Shown here one piece after another: positions 55,078 through 62,985 of a stretch of 64,000 nucleotides of DNA. The first letter of the stretch is position 1, and every line of letters starts with the position of its first letter. The notes below the pieces were generated by a model that did no database searches, was not told the origin of the DNA, and saw nothing but the letters and a program-made list of their open reading frames with translations. Origin of the DNA: CAKZML01 sp963823435 (GTDB lineage: Bacteria; Pseudomonadota; Gammaproteobacteria; Steroidobacterales; BM003); NCBI GenBank assembly GCA_963823435.1, contig CAWGLN010000003.1, positions 58,648-122,647 on the forward strand. The letters are read 5' to 3'. Position numbers and translations under genes: made by a program.

Positions 55078-56490
55078 GTGACAAGCAGTGGCACCGGCGA
55101 GCGCCGAATATTTGTTCTGGATACCAACGTGCTGATGCACGACCCCACCGCAATTTTCCGGTTTGACGAACACCACGTGCATTTGCCCATGGTGGTCCTG
55201 GAAGAGCTGGACGCCAACAAGAAAGGCCTGTCCGAGGCCGCCAGGAATGTCCGCCAGGTCAGTCGCTTCCTGGATGAACTCATGCAGTCGGCCAGCAAGC
55301 AACAAATCGACGGGGGTTTACCGCTGCCCGCCGGCCTGGCAGAAAAACACAAGGAACGCAGCAGCGGGAAGCTGTTTTTTCAGACCCGTCCCATGAACGC
55401 CGAGTTGCCCGACACCCTGCCCGGCAGCCTGGCCGACAACTCGATCCTCGCCTACACCCTGGCCCAACAACAGGCAGCACCCAAGACCCTGGTCACCCTG
55501 GTCTCGAAGGACATCAACCTTCGCATCAAGGCCGCAATATTGGGTGTGCATGCAGAGGATTACTATAACGACCGCACCCTGGACGACCCGGATCTGTTGT
55601 ATACCGGCATCGATGAACTTCCGCAGACCTTCTGGGAGGAGCACGCCAAGGGCCTGGATTCCTGGCAGGAATCGGGGCACACATATTATAAAATCCAGGG
55701 CCCAAGGGTGGCGCAATGGTGCCCGAACCAGTTTGTGCACATGGCCGGTGACCGTCCCCTGTCAGGAATTGTCCGTGAGCTCAAACCCGATGGCGCAATT
55801 GTGGAACTGGTGCAAGACTATACCGGCGAGCACCGCAGTGTCTGGGGAATCCGGGCCAGAAATATCGAGCAAAATTTCGCCTTCAATCTACTCATGAGCC
55901 CACAGGTGGATTTCGTAACCATCCTTGGCTTTGCAGGTACGGGTAAGACCCTGCTAACCCTGGCCGCCGGCCTTGCGCAGACACTGGACAGTGGACTGTA
56001 CAAGGAAATCATCATGACCCGGGTCACTGTGCCGCTGGGAGAGGATATTGGATTTCTGCCAGGAACAGAGGAGGAGAAAATGGAGCCCTGGATGGGCGCC
56101 TTGATGGACAACCTGGAAGTACTCACCCAGAGCGACGAAGGCGGTGACTGGGGACGCGCCGCCACCAATGATCTGCTGCGTAACCGGATCAAGATCCGTT
56201 CGCTTAATTTCATGCGCGGACGAACATTTCTGAATCGCTACATTATCGTTGACGAAGCGCAGAATCTTACGCCCAAACAGATGAAGGCCCTGATCACCCG
56301 GGCCGGGCCGGGTACAAAGCTGGTTTGCCTGGGCAATATTGCCCAGATTGACACTCCGTACCTGACCGAGACCACCTCTGGCCTGACCTATACGGTGAAT
56401 CGGTTCCGTAGTTGGGCCTATTCAGGACACGTGACCTTGCGCCGGGGCGAACGTTCCAGACTCGCTGATTATGCCAATGAAATATTATGA
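55078..56490 (+). CDS. PhoH family protein with N-terminal PIN domain
   Basis: 470 residues starting at GTG 55078. The PIN domain (about 9-150) has acidic nuclease residues (FVLDTNVLMHD, LEELD, ADNSILAYTL, VSKDINLR). The PhoH ATPase domain (about 270-470) has Walker A GFAGTGKT at 284-291 and YIIVDEAQNLTPKQMK. The PIN-PhoH combination (YlaK/PhoH2 type) acts on RNA as a helicase/nuclease. Own promoter region likely, as 60 bases separate it from bcp. Confidence 0.92.
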   Translation: MTSSGTGERRIFVLDTNVLMHDPTAIFRFDEHHVHLPMVVLEELDANKKGLSEAARNVRQVSRFLDELMQSASKQQIDGGLPLPAGLAEKHKERSSGKLFFQTRPMNAELPDTLPGSLADNSILAYTLAQQQAAPKTLVTLVSKDINLRIKAAILGVHAEDYYNDRTLDDPDLLYTGIDELPQTFWEEHAKGLDSWQESGHTYYKIQGPRVAQWCPNQFVHMAGDRPLSGIVRELKPDGAIVELVQDYTGEHRSVWGIRARNIEQNFAFNLLMSPQVDFVTILGFAGTGKTLLTLAAGLAQTLDSGLYKEIIMTRVTVPLGEDIGFLPGTEEEKMEPWMGALMDNLEVLTQSDEGGDWGRAATNDLLRNRIKIRSLNFMRGRTFLNRYIIVDEAQNLTPKQMKALITRAGPGTKLVCLGNIAQIDTPYLTETTSGLTYTVNRFRSWAYSGHVTLRRGERSRLADYANEIL

Positions 56491-56626
56491 TATTTCAATG
56501 AGTTAACTAACTTTCCTTAAGACTCTTTCCAACACCTGCTCCAACCCCCCGACTATTCTTTCTGAAATTTAATCGCGGTGGCGTCTTTTTTCCTCCAAAC
56601 TTGTCACTTCCAGCCTCTTACGGAGT

Positions 56627-58117
56627 GTGAATCCGACCGTGAAAATGTTGCTACTCATCGCTACCGCCATGTTGTGTCTGGCGAGCGGGCCACCTGCCCT
56701 GGCCGCCGGCAATGATCTGCCCGATATCGGCAGCGCGGCCAATAGCATGATCAGCACGGATGAGGAATATCAAATTGGACGCATGGTGGTCCGGGGTCTG
56801 GAAAGCGCCGGGCGTATTCTGAATGACCCACTGGTCGAAAATTACATTGAGGACGTCGGCCACAAAATGGTGGCTTATGCGCATGACGGTAATCACCGCT
56901 TCAATTTCTTCGTGGTCAACGACAATTCCCTCAACGCCTTCGCCTTGCCGGGTGGCTTCATAGGCGTCAATGCGGGTCTTATCCTGCAAACCGAAAATGA
57001 AAGTGAACTCGCAGGTGTTATGGCGCATGAGGTGGCGCACGTGACCCAGCGTCATGTAGTGAGGCGTGCGCAGGCAGACCAAAAATCGTCCATGCTTTCC
57101 ACGGCGGCGCTGATCGCAGGACTGCTGATCGCAGCCACTACTGGCGCGAGTCCCGACATGACAACGGCCATCGTCATGGCCAGCCAGGGCTACAGCGCAC
57201 AGCAGCAAATCAATCACACACGGACCAACGAATATGAGGCGGACCGCGTAGGGATCGGCTTCCTGGCCTCGGCGGGCTTTGATCCAAAATCCATGGCGGA
57301 CTTCTTCGGCACCATGAGCAGGATGTCAGGCAAGAGCGGCCACGCAATGCCGGAATACCTGCGCACACATCCCATGGAGTCCAACCGCATCGCAGAAGCG
57401 TCAGACCGGGCAGCCCAGTACCCGCCCGTCGTCAGGGAGGACAGTGACGGCTACCTGCTGATGAGGGAACGACTCAGGGTGCTGGGTGCGGATTCCCCGG
57501 ACGCAATCCTGCGCTATTACGAGGACTACACCCGTGATCGTCCCATGCCCCATCCGATCCAGGTTCGATATGGATATGCACTGGCCATGATGGGACGCAA
57601 TCAACTCCCCGATGCACTGGGCACTTTTGGTGTGCTGTTGAATGAGCGCCCGGACCTCATCCCCTTTCATCTCGGCTACGCCGAAGCACTGGAGGCCAGT
57701 GGGCAAATAGCCGCTGCGCTAAAGGCCTACGAGAATGCCCAGCGCCTGTTCCCCAGGAATGTGCCCGTGTCCGTGGCCTACAGCCGGGCCCTGATTTTCG
57801 CTGGCAACCCGGCCCTGGCGCACAAGATTCTTCTCGATTTGCTCAACAATATACCGCCGACTTCGGAGCAGGCCCGCTTGATTGCGACGGCTGCCAGTGC
57901 CGAGGGAGACATGGCCAATGCCCATTACTACATGTCCGAGTATCATGTGATTAACGGTGAGCTACCCATGGCGGCGGACCAGTTGAATCTGGCGCTCGAC
58001 GTACCTGGTCTTGAGCCGGTGCAACGCGCGCGTTTCAAGGCTCGCCTGGCTGAAATTTCAGAATACATACCCCAATACGCCAAGCGCGAGACCGCCCAGA
58101 CGCCACCAAAACAATAA
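56627..58117 (+). CDS. bepA: Beta-barrel assembly-enhancing protease BepA (M48 with TPR)
   Basis: 496 residues from GTG 56627; an in-frame ATG at 56645 is also possible as the start of the signal peptide. Signal peptide ends ALAAG. Zinc motif HEVAH at about 134-138, and third ligand in RTNEYEADRVG. The second half (about 300-480) consists of TPR-like helices (FHLGYAEALEASGQIAAALKAYENAQRLFP). Periplasmic quality-control protease and chaperone for outer-membrane assembly, here next to mlaA. The stop overlaps the mlaA start (TAATG). Confidence 0.92.
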   Translation: MNPTVKMLLLIATAMLCLASGPPALAAGNDLPDIGSAANSMISTDEEYQIGRMVVRGLESAGRILNDPLVENYIEDVGHKMVAYAHDGNHRFNFFVVNDNSLNAFALPGGFIGVNAGLILQTENESELAGVMAHEVAHVTQRHVVRRAQADQKSSMLSTAALIAGLLIAATTGASPDMTTAIVMASQGYSAQQQINHTRTNEYEADRVGIGFLASAGFDPKSMADFFGTMSRMSGKSGHAMPEYLRTHPMESNRIAEASDRAAQYPPVVREDSDGYLLMRERLRVLGADSPDAILRYYEDYTRDRPMPHPIQVRYGYALAMMGRNQLPDALGTFGVLLNERPDLIPFHLGYAEALEASGQIAAALKAYENAQRLFPRNVPVSVAYSRALIFAGNPALAHKILLDLLNNIPPTSEQARLIATAASAEGDMANAHYYMSEYHVINGELPMAADQLNLALDVPGLEPVQRARFKARLAEISEYIPQYAKRETAQTPPKQ

Positions 58118-58885
58118 TGAATGGACGACATCTTCTACTGACAGACTCAAGAGCCACAGTGCTGGTATGCCTGCTGTTGTGCCTGGCCGGGTGCGCCGGC
58201 CAACCCGCAAGCTATGCCGACAGTGATCCGCTGGAACCCGTGAACAGGACGGTCTATAGCTTCAACTCATTTCTCGACAAAGTGATGCTCAGACCCCTGG
58301 CCCTGGGATACGAAGAACTGACGCCGGATTTGTTGCAGGAAGGAGTGAGCAACGTCTATTCAAACCTGCTTGAACCGACTAACGGTATCAATCAACTGTT
58401 ACAGGGAAAACCCCGGCGGGCCGGCAATTCTCTGGGCAGGTTCGCGATCAACTCAAGCCTGGGTATCTTCGGCATTTTAGATGTTGCAGGCAACGCCGAT
58501 TTCGCCCAGGGAACAGACCCCAAGGGCCTGAGACGACAAGAAGAGGACTTCGGTCAAACTCTGGCTGTTTGGGGGGTGCCTGCTGGTCCCATACCTGGTG
58601 TTACCCCTGCTGGGGCCAAGCAGTCTGCGTGACGGCCCTGCGCTGGTGGCTGACGCCGCTACCAACCCCGGGTTTTACCTTACAAGCAGCAGTACCGCCG
58701 ACAAATTACTTGCGCTGCGTATCGTCGACCTGCGAACCTCCCTGTTGCCGCTGGATGACACCCTGGCACGGGCAACGGACGAGTATGCTTTTACACGCTC
58801 GGCATTCCGCCAAAACAAGGAATTCCAGATCTGGGATGGCAACCCGCCGCAAGACGATGATCTGTACGACGAGGAATTCGAATAG
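58117..58885 (+). CDS. mlaA: Phospholipid-binding lipoprotein MlaA (frameshifted)
   Basis: Outer-membrane lipoprotein that removes mislocalised phospholipids and hands them to MlaC. Signal peptide with lipobox CLAGC, then DPLEPVNRTVYSFNSFLDKVMLRPLA, typical of MlaA. The frame breaks near 58590 (CCCATACCTGG), where the family reads GPYLVLPLLGPSS; the rest (LPLLGPSSLRDGPALV...) continues in the next frame to 58885. One extra A fits, and 769 bases is a multiple of three plus one. Restored length is about 255 residues. Confidence 0.9.
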
Positions 58886-58930
58886 AGCTCCCTGCTCCAC
58901 CCCGGGGCTACGGTCCGCAGATAGCCTGAC

Positions 58931-59272
58931 TCAGGACTTCTCTGAAACCGAATCGGCAGGAAACATCCAGCGCTCTCCGGCACTCAGGATGTCCTCCACC
59001 TCGCTGATCCTGGCGATGCTCAGAATCTGATCCGGAATATTCCTGAATCTAATTTCCCTGGCGGTGTTCTTGGCCCAGTGCACCCATTCCAGCATCAAGG
59101 CCAGGCCCGCACTGTCAGCGCGAACGACCCCGGAAAGATCAATTTCCAACTCCGAAAAAGGATTGAACTTGATCATCGACTCCGCGTAAGCGTCTGCGGC
59201 TGTTTCAATTTCAAGACTGCCGCCAACAACAAATCGCCCATCACCCAGACTGGTAAATTCAACGTTGCTCAA
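58931..59272 (-). CDS. mlaB: STAS domain protein MlaB
   Basis: 113 residues starting at TTG 59272, overlapping the mlaC stop (TTGA). STAS fold with the conserved loop LSGVVRADSAGLALMLEW. MlaB binds the MlaF ATPase and stabilises the MlaFEDB complex on the cytoplasmic side. Last gene of the mlaFEDCB operon. Confidence 0.85.
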   Translation of the reverse strand: MSNVEFTSLGDGRFVVGGSLEIETAADAYAESMIKFNPFSELEIDLSGVVRADSAGLALMLEWVHWAKNTAREIRFRNIPDQILSIARISEVEDILSAGERWMFPADSVSEKS

Positions 59273-60012
59273 GTGCCCTGCTCTGCCAGTTCTGGCGTGG
59301 TGTTCTCCAGACGCGTGATAAATGCATCCAGGCCTTTATCAGCAATTTCCGGCGAAAAGTCCTCGCGGTAACTTCGCACGTAGGAAATTCCCTCCACTAC
59401 CACGTCGATGACTTTCCACTGTCCGCCAGAATTCCGTAAAACATAGTCCACCGAGGCTTTGTCTCCCTTGGTCAGGATCACCGTGGTCTTGACCCGAGGG
59501 TACTTGTCACTAGGCGTGCCCGCGTAGGGACTTACCTCAACCTCATCTCCACGAAAATCAAGCAAATAACTCGCATAGCTGTTTACCAGGTAACGGTAAA
59601 ATACGTCGATAAATCGCTGCCGCTCGGACTCGCTTGCAACGGGCCAATATTTGCCCAGCACTCTTTGCGCCGCGAACACAGTGTCAAAACGCGGCAAGAA
59701 TATCCTGTCCACTACGCCACGCAGCAATGCCGGATTCTCCCGGAATTGATCACGCTTGCCTTCCATTTCGACCTGCAGCTCGCTCATCGCCCCGGTGATA
59801 ATAGTGTCAGGGGAGGTATATTCAGCGGCATCTGCATAGAGCGGAGCCAGCAGCAGGATCAGGATGCCCAGGGAGCCTCTGATTTGCTCGGGACGAAGTA
59901 GATTGCGAGCGAAAAGGTTCAGATTCAAGGCGCCGATCGCACGGAATAGCCAGCTATTGCGAAGATAGGCAACACAGAAGCTGGAGTTTTTAGCTGCAAG
60001 ATACGAGTTCAT
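59269..60012 (-). CDS. mlaC: MlaC periplasmic phospholipid carrier, N-terminus replaced by a repeat
   Basis: The mature protein is normal MlaC (about 185 residues): YADAAEYTSPDTIITGAMSEL, FIDVFYRYLVNSYASYLLDF, VDYVLRNSGGQWKVIDVVVEG. It shuttles phospholipid between MlaA and MlaFEDB. The native start is missing. The frame enters the dispersed repeat at 59871, so residues 1-47 from ATG 60012 are encoded by the repeat, and the signal-peptide core LGILILLLAPLYADA begins at the junction. A TTG at 59928 inside the repeat gives a more typical 34-residue signal. Which start is used is not decidable here. Confidence 0.82.
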   Translation of the reverse strand: MNSYLAAKNSSFCVAYLRNSWLFRAIGALNLNLFARNLLRPEQIRGSLGILILLLAPLYADAAEYTSPDTIITGAMSELQVEMEGKRDQFRENPALLRGVVDRIFLPRFDTVFAAQRVLGKYWPVASESERQRFIDVFYRYLVNSYASYLLDFRGDEVEVSPYAGTPSDKYPRVKTTVILTKGDKASVDYVLRNSGGQWKVIDVVVEGISYVRSYREDFSPEIADKGLDAFITRLENTTPELAEQGT

Positions 60013-60031
60013 GAGTAGATCAGAGGCTCCC
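59871..60031. repeat. Dispersed 161-bp repeat, copy B (inserted between mlaD and mlaC)
   Basis: Best preserved copy. Perfect 13-base terminal inverted repeats GGGAGCCTCTGAT / ATCAGAGGCTCCC, with weaker pairing for about 10 more bases (TTGCTCGGGA against TCATGAGTAGA). It starts 2 bases beyond the mlaD stop and ends within the mlaC signal-peptide coding region. No obvious target duplication is visible. No transposase is encoded, so it is non-autonomous. Confidence 0.8.
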
Positions 60032-60033
60032 TA

Positions 60034-60495
60034 TCACTTATTTCCGACGCTGGACAAAAACTTTCCGATCAGGTTTTCCAGCACTATGGCAGACTGGGTG
60101 AACTCCACCTCGCTGCCATCCACCAAATGCGTGTCCGACCCACCCGGAGTCAGTCCGACATACTGCCCGCCTATCAAACCGGCGGTGAGAATGGCCGCTT
60201 CACTATCGTCTGGCAGCGTGTCGTACTGCGGGGCAATGGTCATCTTTACCATCGCATTCAGGCGATTCGCATCGAAGCTTATATCCGTTACCCGGCCTAT
60301 GGTTACGCCGGAAATCGTTACCGGCGCCCTGACCTTCAGATCACCTACATTTTCAAATCTTGCGCTGATCTTGTAACCCTTGTTTCCCAGTTCCTGATTC
60401 AGACCCGTGGTCTGCGTGATCAGGAAAAACAATGCACCGAATCCCAGCAGTACGAACATGCCGGTACCCACCTCTACAGCTCGGGTCTGTTTCAT
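60034..60495 (-). CDS. mlaD: MlaD, MCE-domain subunit of the phospholipid transporter
   Basis: 153 residues. One N-terminal membrane helix (about 11-29: GMFVLLGFGALFFLIT) and one MCE domain (about 40-118: YKISARFENVGDLKVRAPVTISG...AAILTAGLIGGQYVGLTPG). Forms a hexameric periplasmic ring on MlaE. Between mlaE and mlaC in the usual order. Confidence 0.94.
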   Translation of the reverse strand: MKQTRAVEVGTGMFVLLGFGALFFLITQTTGLNQELGNKGYKISARFENVGDLKVRAPVTISGVTIGRVTDISFDANRLNAMVKMTIAPQYDTLPDDSEAAILTAGLIGGQYVGLTPGGSDTHLVDGSEVEFTQSAIVLENLIGKFLSSVGNK

Positions 60496-60584
60496 TGTCT
60501 GTCTCGCTCCAGTATTCCTGGGCCAGCTCTCCGCGAGCCTGGTCCGTTTTGTAACATTTCAATGCTGAACAACATATGAACAAC

Positions 60585-61361
60585 CTAGCCTATAAGGGCA
60601 GCGGTCAACATGTAGTCCAGTATCAGCACGACAATGGCCGTAATAACAACGGTGCGGGTGGTAGCCCTGCCGACACCCTCGGCCGTAGGCACCGAGGTAT
60701 AGCCTTCGAAAACCGCCAGCAGGCTGGCCACAACTCCGAAAACGACGCTCTTGATGATACCCTGATTAATGTCAGCCACGGCAACGTTGGCATACATCTG
60801 GGACCAGAAAGCCCCCTCGTCCACACCCATGAACGCAACGCCCACCAGGAAGGCGCCGAATATGGCCACCATGTTAAATATGGCAGCCAGGAAGGGCATC
60901 GAAATCACGCCGCCCAGAAAACGCGGCAAAACCACGCGCCGTATCGGGTCCACGGCCATCATTTCCATGGCCGCCAACTGGTCGGTGGCTCGCATCAGCC
61001 CGATTTCCGAGGCCAGGGACGTACCGGCCCTGCCGGCAAATAACAAGGCCGTCAGCACCGGCCCCAGTTCCTTGACCAGGGAAAGCGCCGCAAACGTACC
61101 CAGCGCCTCTTCGGCGCCAAAGCGCTGGAGCGTATCAAATCCCTGCAAACCCAGGACCATGCCCACAAACAAACCGCAGGTAACAATGATGGTCAGGGAC
61201 ATAGCCCCGGAATTGTAGACCTGCTGCATTACCAACCCTGGTCGCTTGATCAGGGTATACGGTGAATAGATCAGCAGGTTGGCAAAGAAAAGGGTCAGTT
61301 GACCGAAGCCCTGCAAGAAGGTTCCCAATGTCTGCAGCGCATCAACCAGAAAGTCTTTCAT
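60585..61361 (-). CDS. mlaE: MlaE, permease subunit of the phospholipid transporter
   Basis: 258 residues from ATG 61361. Five to six membrane helices and the MlaE family core: GLFVGMVLGLQGF, LVKELGPVLTALLFAGRAGTSLASEIG and a MRATDQLAAMEMMAVDPIRRVVLPRF coupling helix. Overlaps mlaF by four bases (ATGA-type). 89 bases separate it from mlaD, a rather long gap for this operon. Confidence 0.94.
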   Translation of the reverse strand: MKDFLVDALQTLGTFLQGFGQLTLFFANLLIYSPYTLIKRPGLVMQQVYNSGAMSLTIIVTCGLFVGMVLGLQGFDTLQRFGAEEALGTFAALSLVKELGPVLTALLFAGRAGTSLASEIGLMRATDQLAAMEMMAVDPIRRVVLPRFLGGVISMPFLAAIFNMVAIFGAFLVGVAFMGVDEGAFWSQMYANVAVADINQGIIKSVVFGVVASLLAVFEGYTSVPTAEGVGRATTRTVVITAIVVLILDYMLTAALIG

Positions 61362-62176
61362 TCCTGCGGCCCGCCCAGCAACTGCTCCGAGTAATCGGGA
61401 CCAGGATAATGAAAGGGTACCGGGCCATCCGCCATACCGGCCATAAACTGTTGCACGATGGGATTGGCATTCTCGCGTAACTCTTCCGGCTTGCCGGAAG
61501 CGACGACCTTGCCGTTGGAAATCAGGTAACTGCAATCGGCAATCGTCGCAATCTCCTGCACGTCATGAGAAACCACAATAGTAGTGATCTTCAAGGCGTC
61601 GTTCAGGCGCTTGATCAAACGCAGGATAACGCCCATGGAAATGGGGTCCAGGCCACCCAGGGGCTCGTCATAAATAATTATTTCCGGATCCGTGGCCATG
61701 GCTCTTGCCATCGCTACCCGACGCGCCATACCTCCGGAAAGAGCCGAAGGCATCATGCGCCAGGTGCCACGTAGTCCTACCGCATGCAGCTTGGTCAGGA
61801 CGATATGACGGATCAGTCGCTCCGGCAGGTTTGTATGCTCCCGCAACGGGAACGCCACGTTTTCGAAAACATCCAGATCGGTCAACAAGGCGCCATTTTG
61901 AAACAGCATGCCCATCTTGCGGCGCATGGCATACAACTCTCTCCGGCTCAAGTTGTGGACATCCTTGCCCTCCACAAAAATATTTCCCCGGTCGGGGGTC
62001 AACTGCCCCGTCAGCAATCTGAGCAGGGTCGTCTTACCGGTGCCGCTGGGGCCCATGACGGCAGTGATCTTGCCACGGGGAATGACAATATCCAGCCCGT
62101 CAAAAATCTGTGTCGCCCCGCGTGAATAGGCGACATCACTGATCTCGACAATGACGTTCTCCGGCTTGCTGGCCAT
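61358..62176 (-). CDS. mlaF: MlaF, ATPase subunit of the phospholipid transporter
   Basis: 272 residues from ATG 62176, which has GGAAG upstream. ABC ATPase: Walker A GPSGTGKT at 42-49, signature LSGGM at 146-150, Walker B IIIYDEP (Asp170-Glu171), H-loop in VVSHD. First gene of the operon. The frame stays open for about 75 codons upstream, but these have no similarity to the family. Confidence 0.95.
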   Translation of the reverse strand: MASKPENVIVEISDVAYSRGATQIFDGLDIVIPRGKITAVMGPSGTGKTTLLRLLTGQLTPDRGNIFVEGKDVHNLSRRELYAMRRKMGMLFQNGALLTDLDVFENVAFPLREHTNLPERLIRHIVLTKLHAVGLRGTWRMMPSALSGGMARRVAMARAMATDPEIIIYDEPLGGLDPISMGVILRLIKRLNDALKITTIVVSHDVQEIATIADCSYLISNGKVVASGKPEELRENANPIVQQFMAGMADGPVPFHYPGPDYSEQLLGGPQE

Positions 62177-62502
62177 GTCTTCCGGGCCAGGCGTGGAACT
62201 GTGCCCGGGCGAGACCGCTCCCGAACTACTCACAGGTGCCGCCGGAGGAAAAGCCGGAATCCGTGACAGACAGGTACGTCTGCCAGGCATGCCCGCTGGT
62301 TTCCCTGAACCCAGGTATCCCAATTGCCATTTTGGTCTCTCCCGCCACCCATAGCCGGTCTGGCCTCCACAGACTGGTCGGCCAAAACAAACGAGGATCA
62401 TAGCAAATCAGGTCCTTGCCGACCCAAATCATTACATCTGCATCTTTCACAAAAGCCAAAATGGTACTAAAATGGTCCTCTTTATAGACGGGTGACCAAC
62501 AC
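62177..62502. other. Divergent intergenic region mlaF / SUF regulator
   Basis: About 326 bases without a convincing gene. The right end contains the SUF promoter and an IscR-like box. Near the left end only the mlaF ribosome-binding site could be identified; no mlaF promoter stood out. Confidence 0.5.
62445..62477 (+). promoter_or_regulatory. SUF operon promoter with IscR/Rrf2-like operator
   Basis: TTTCAC at 62445-62450 and TAAAAT at 62468-62473 are spaced 17 bases. The -10 lies inside TACTAAAATGGTC (62465-62477), close to the IscR-type half-palindrome core ACTAAAATAGTC. AAAATGGTACT/AAAATGGTCCT also forms an 11-base tandem direct repeat. Suggests autorepression by the Rrf2 regulator encoded just downstream. 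Confidence 0.5.
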
Positions 62503-62967
62503 ATGCTCAGAATGAGCCGTCTGACAGACTACGGTACGGTGGTGCTGGCCTGCATGGCCAGGAACCCGGGTACCCTGTATTCGGCTGCCGATGTGGCGTC
62601 GCAGGTAAGGCTGGCGCCAACCACGGTAAGCAAGCTACTCAAGGTCATGGCCCGGGCCGGCCTGGTCAGCTCGGTGCGCGGTGCCCAGGGGGGCTACGTC
62701 CTGGCAAGGGATCCCGGCAGCATAACCGCGGCCCAGATAATCGACGCCCTGGAGGGACCGGTCGCGTTGACCGAGTGCAGCACGGACGATGGACACTGCG
62801 AGTTTGAAACAGTCTGCAATGTCGGTGGTGCCTGGCAAAAAATAAACGTGACCATACGCCGGGCGCTTGAGGACATCACGCTGGACCAGCTACAAAGCTC
62901 CGGGTCACCGGCCTTTGCCCAGGATTTCCCTGAAAGGCGCACTGCCCGCCACGAACAAACTGCATAG
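62503..62967 (+). CDS. SUF system Fe-S cluster regulator (Rrf2 family)
   Basis: 154 residues. Rrf2-type winged helix (MSRLTDYGTVVLACMAR; LAPTTVSKLLKVMARAGLVSSVRGAQGGYVLAR) and three cluster cysteines at 92, 99 and 105 (ECSTDDGHCEFETVC), as in IscR and the SUF-specific regulator. It senses Fe-S status and controls the suf genes that follow. 18 bases before sufB. Confidence 0.92.
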   Translation: MLRMSRLTDYGTVVLACMARNPGTLYSAADVASQVRLAPTTVSKLLKVMARAGLVSSVRGAQGGYVLARDPGSITAAQIIDALEGPVALTECSTDDGHCEFETVCNVGGAWQKINVTIRRALEDITLDQLQSSGSPAFAQDFPERRTARHEQTA

Positions 62968-62985
62968 TTTTACCGAGAACTGAAC

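Noticed and set aside
8668..58885. Programmed +1 ribosomal frameshifting as an explanation for the broken genes
   Set aside because: The break sites share no slippery codon, stop-codon context or downstream structure that I can see, and they affect unrelated genes.
59871..60031. Full insertion sequence
   Set aside because: At 161 bases it has no room for a transposase, and no transposase-like frame lies next to any copy.
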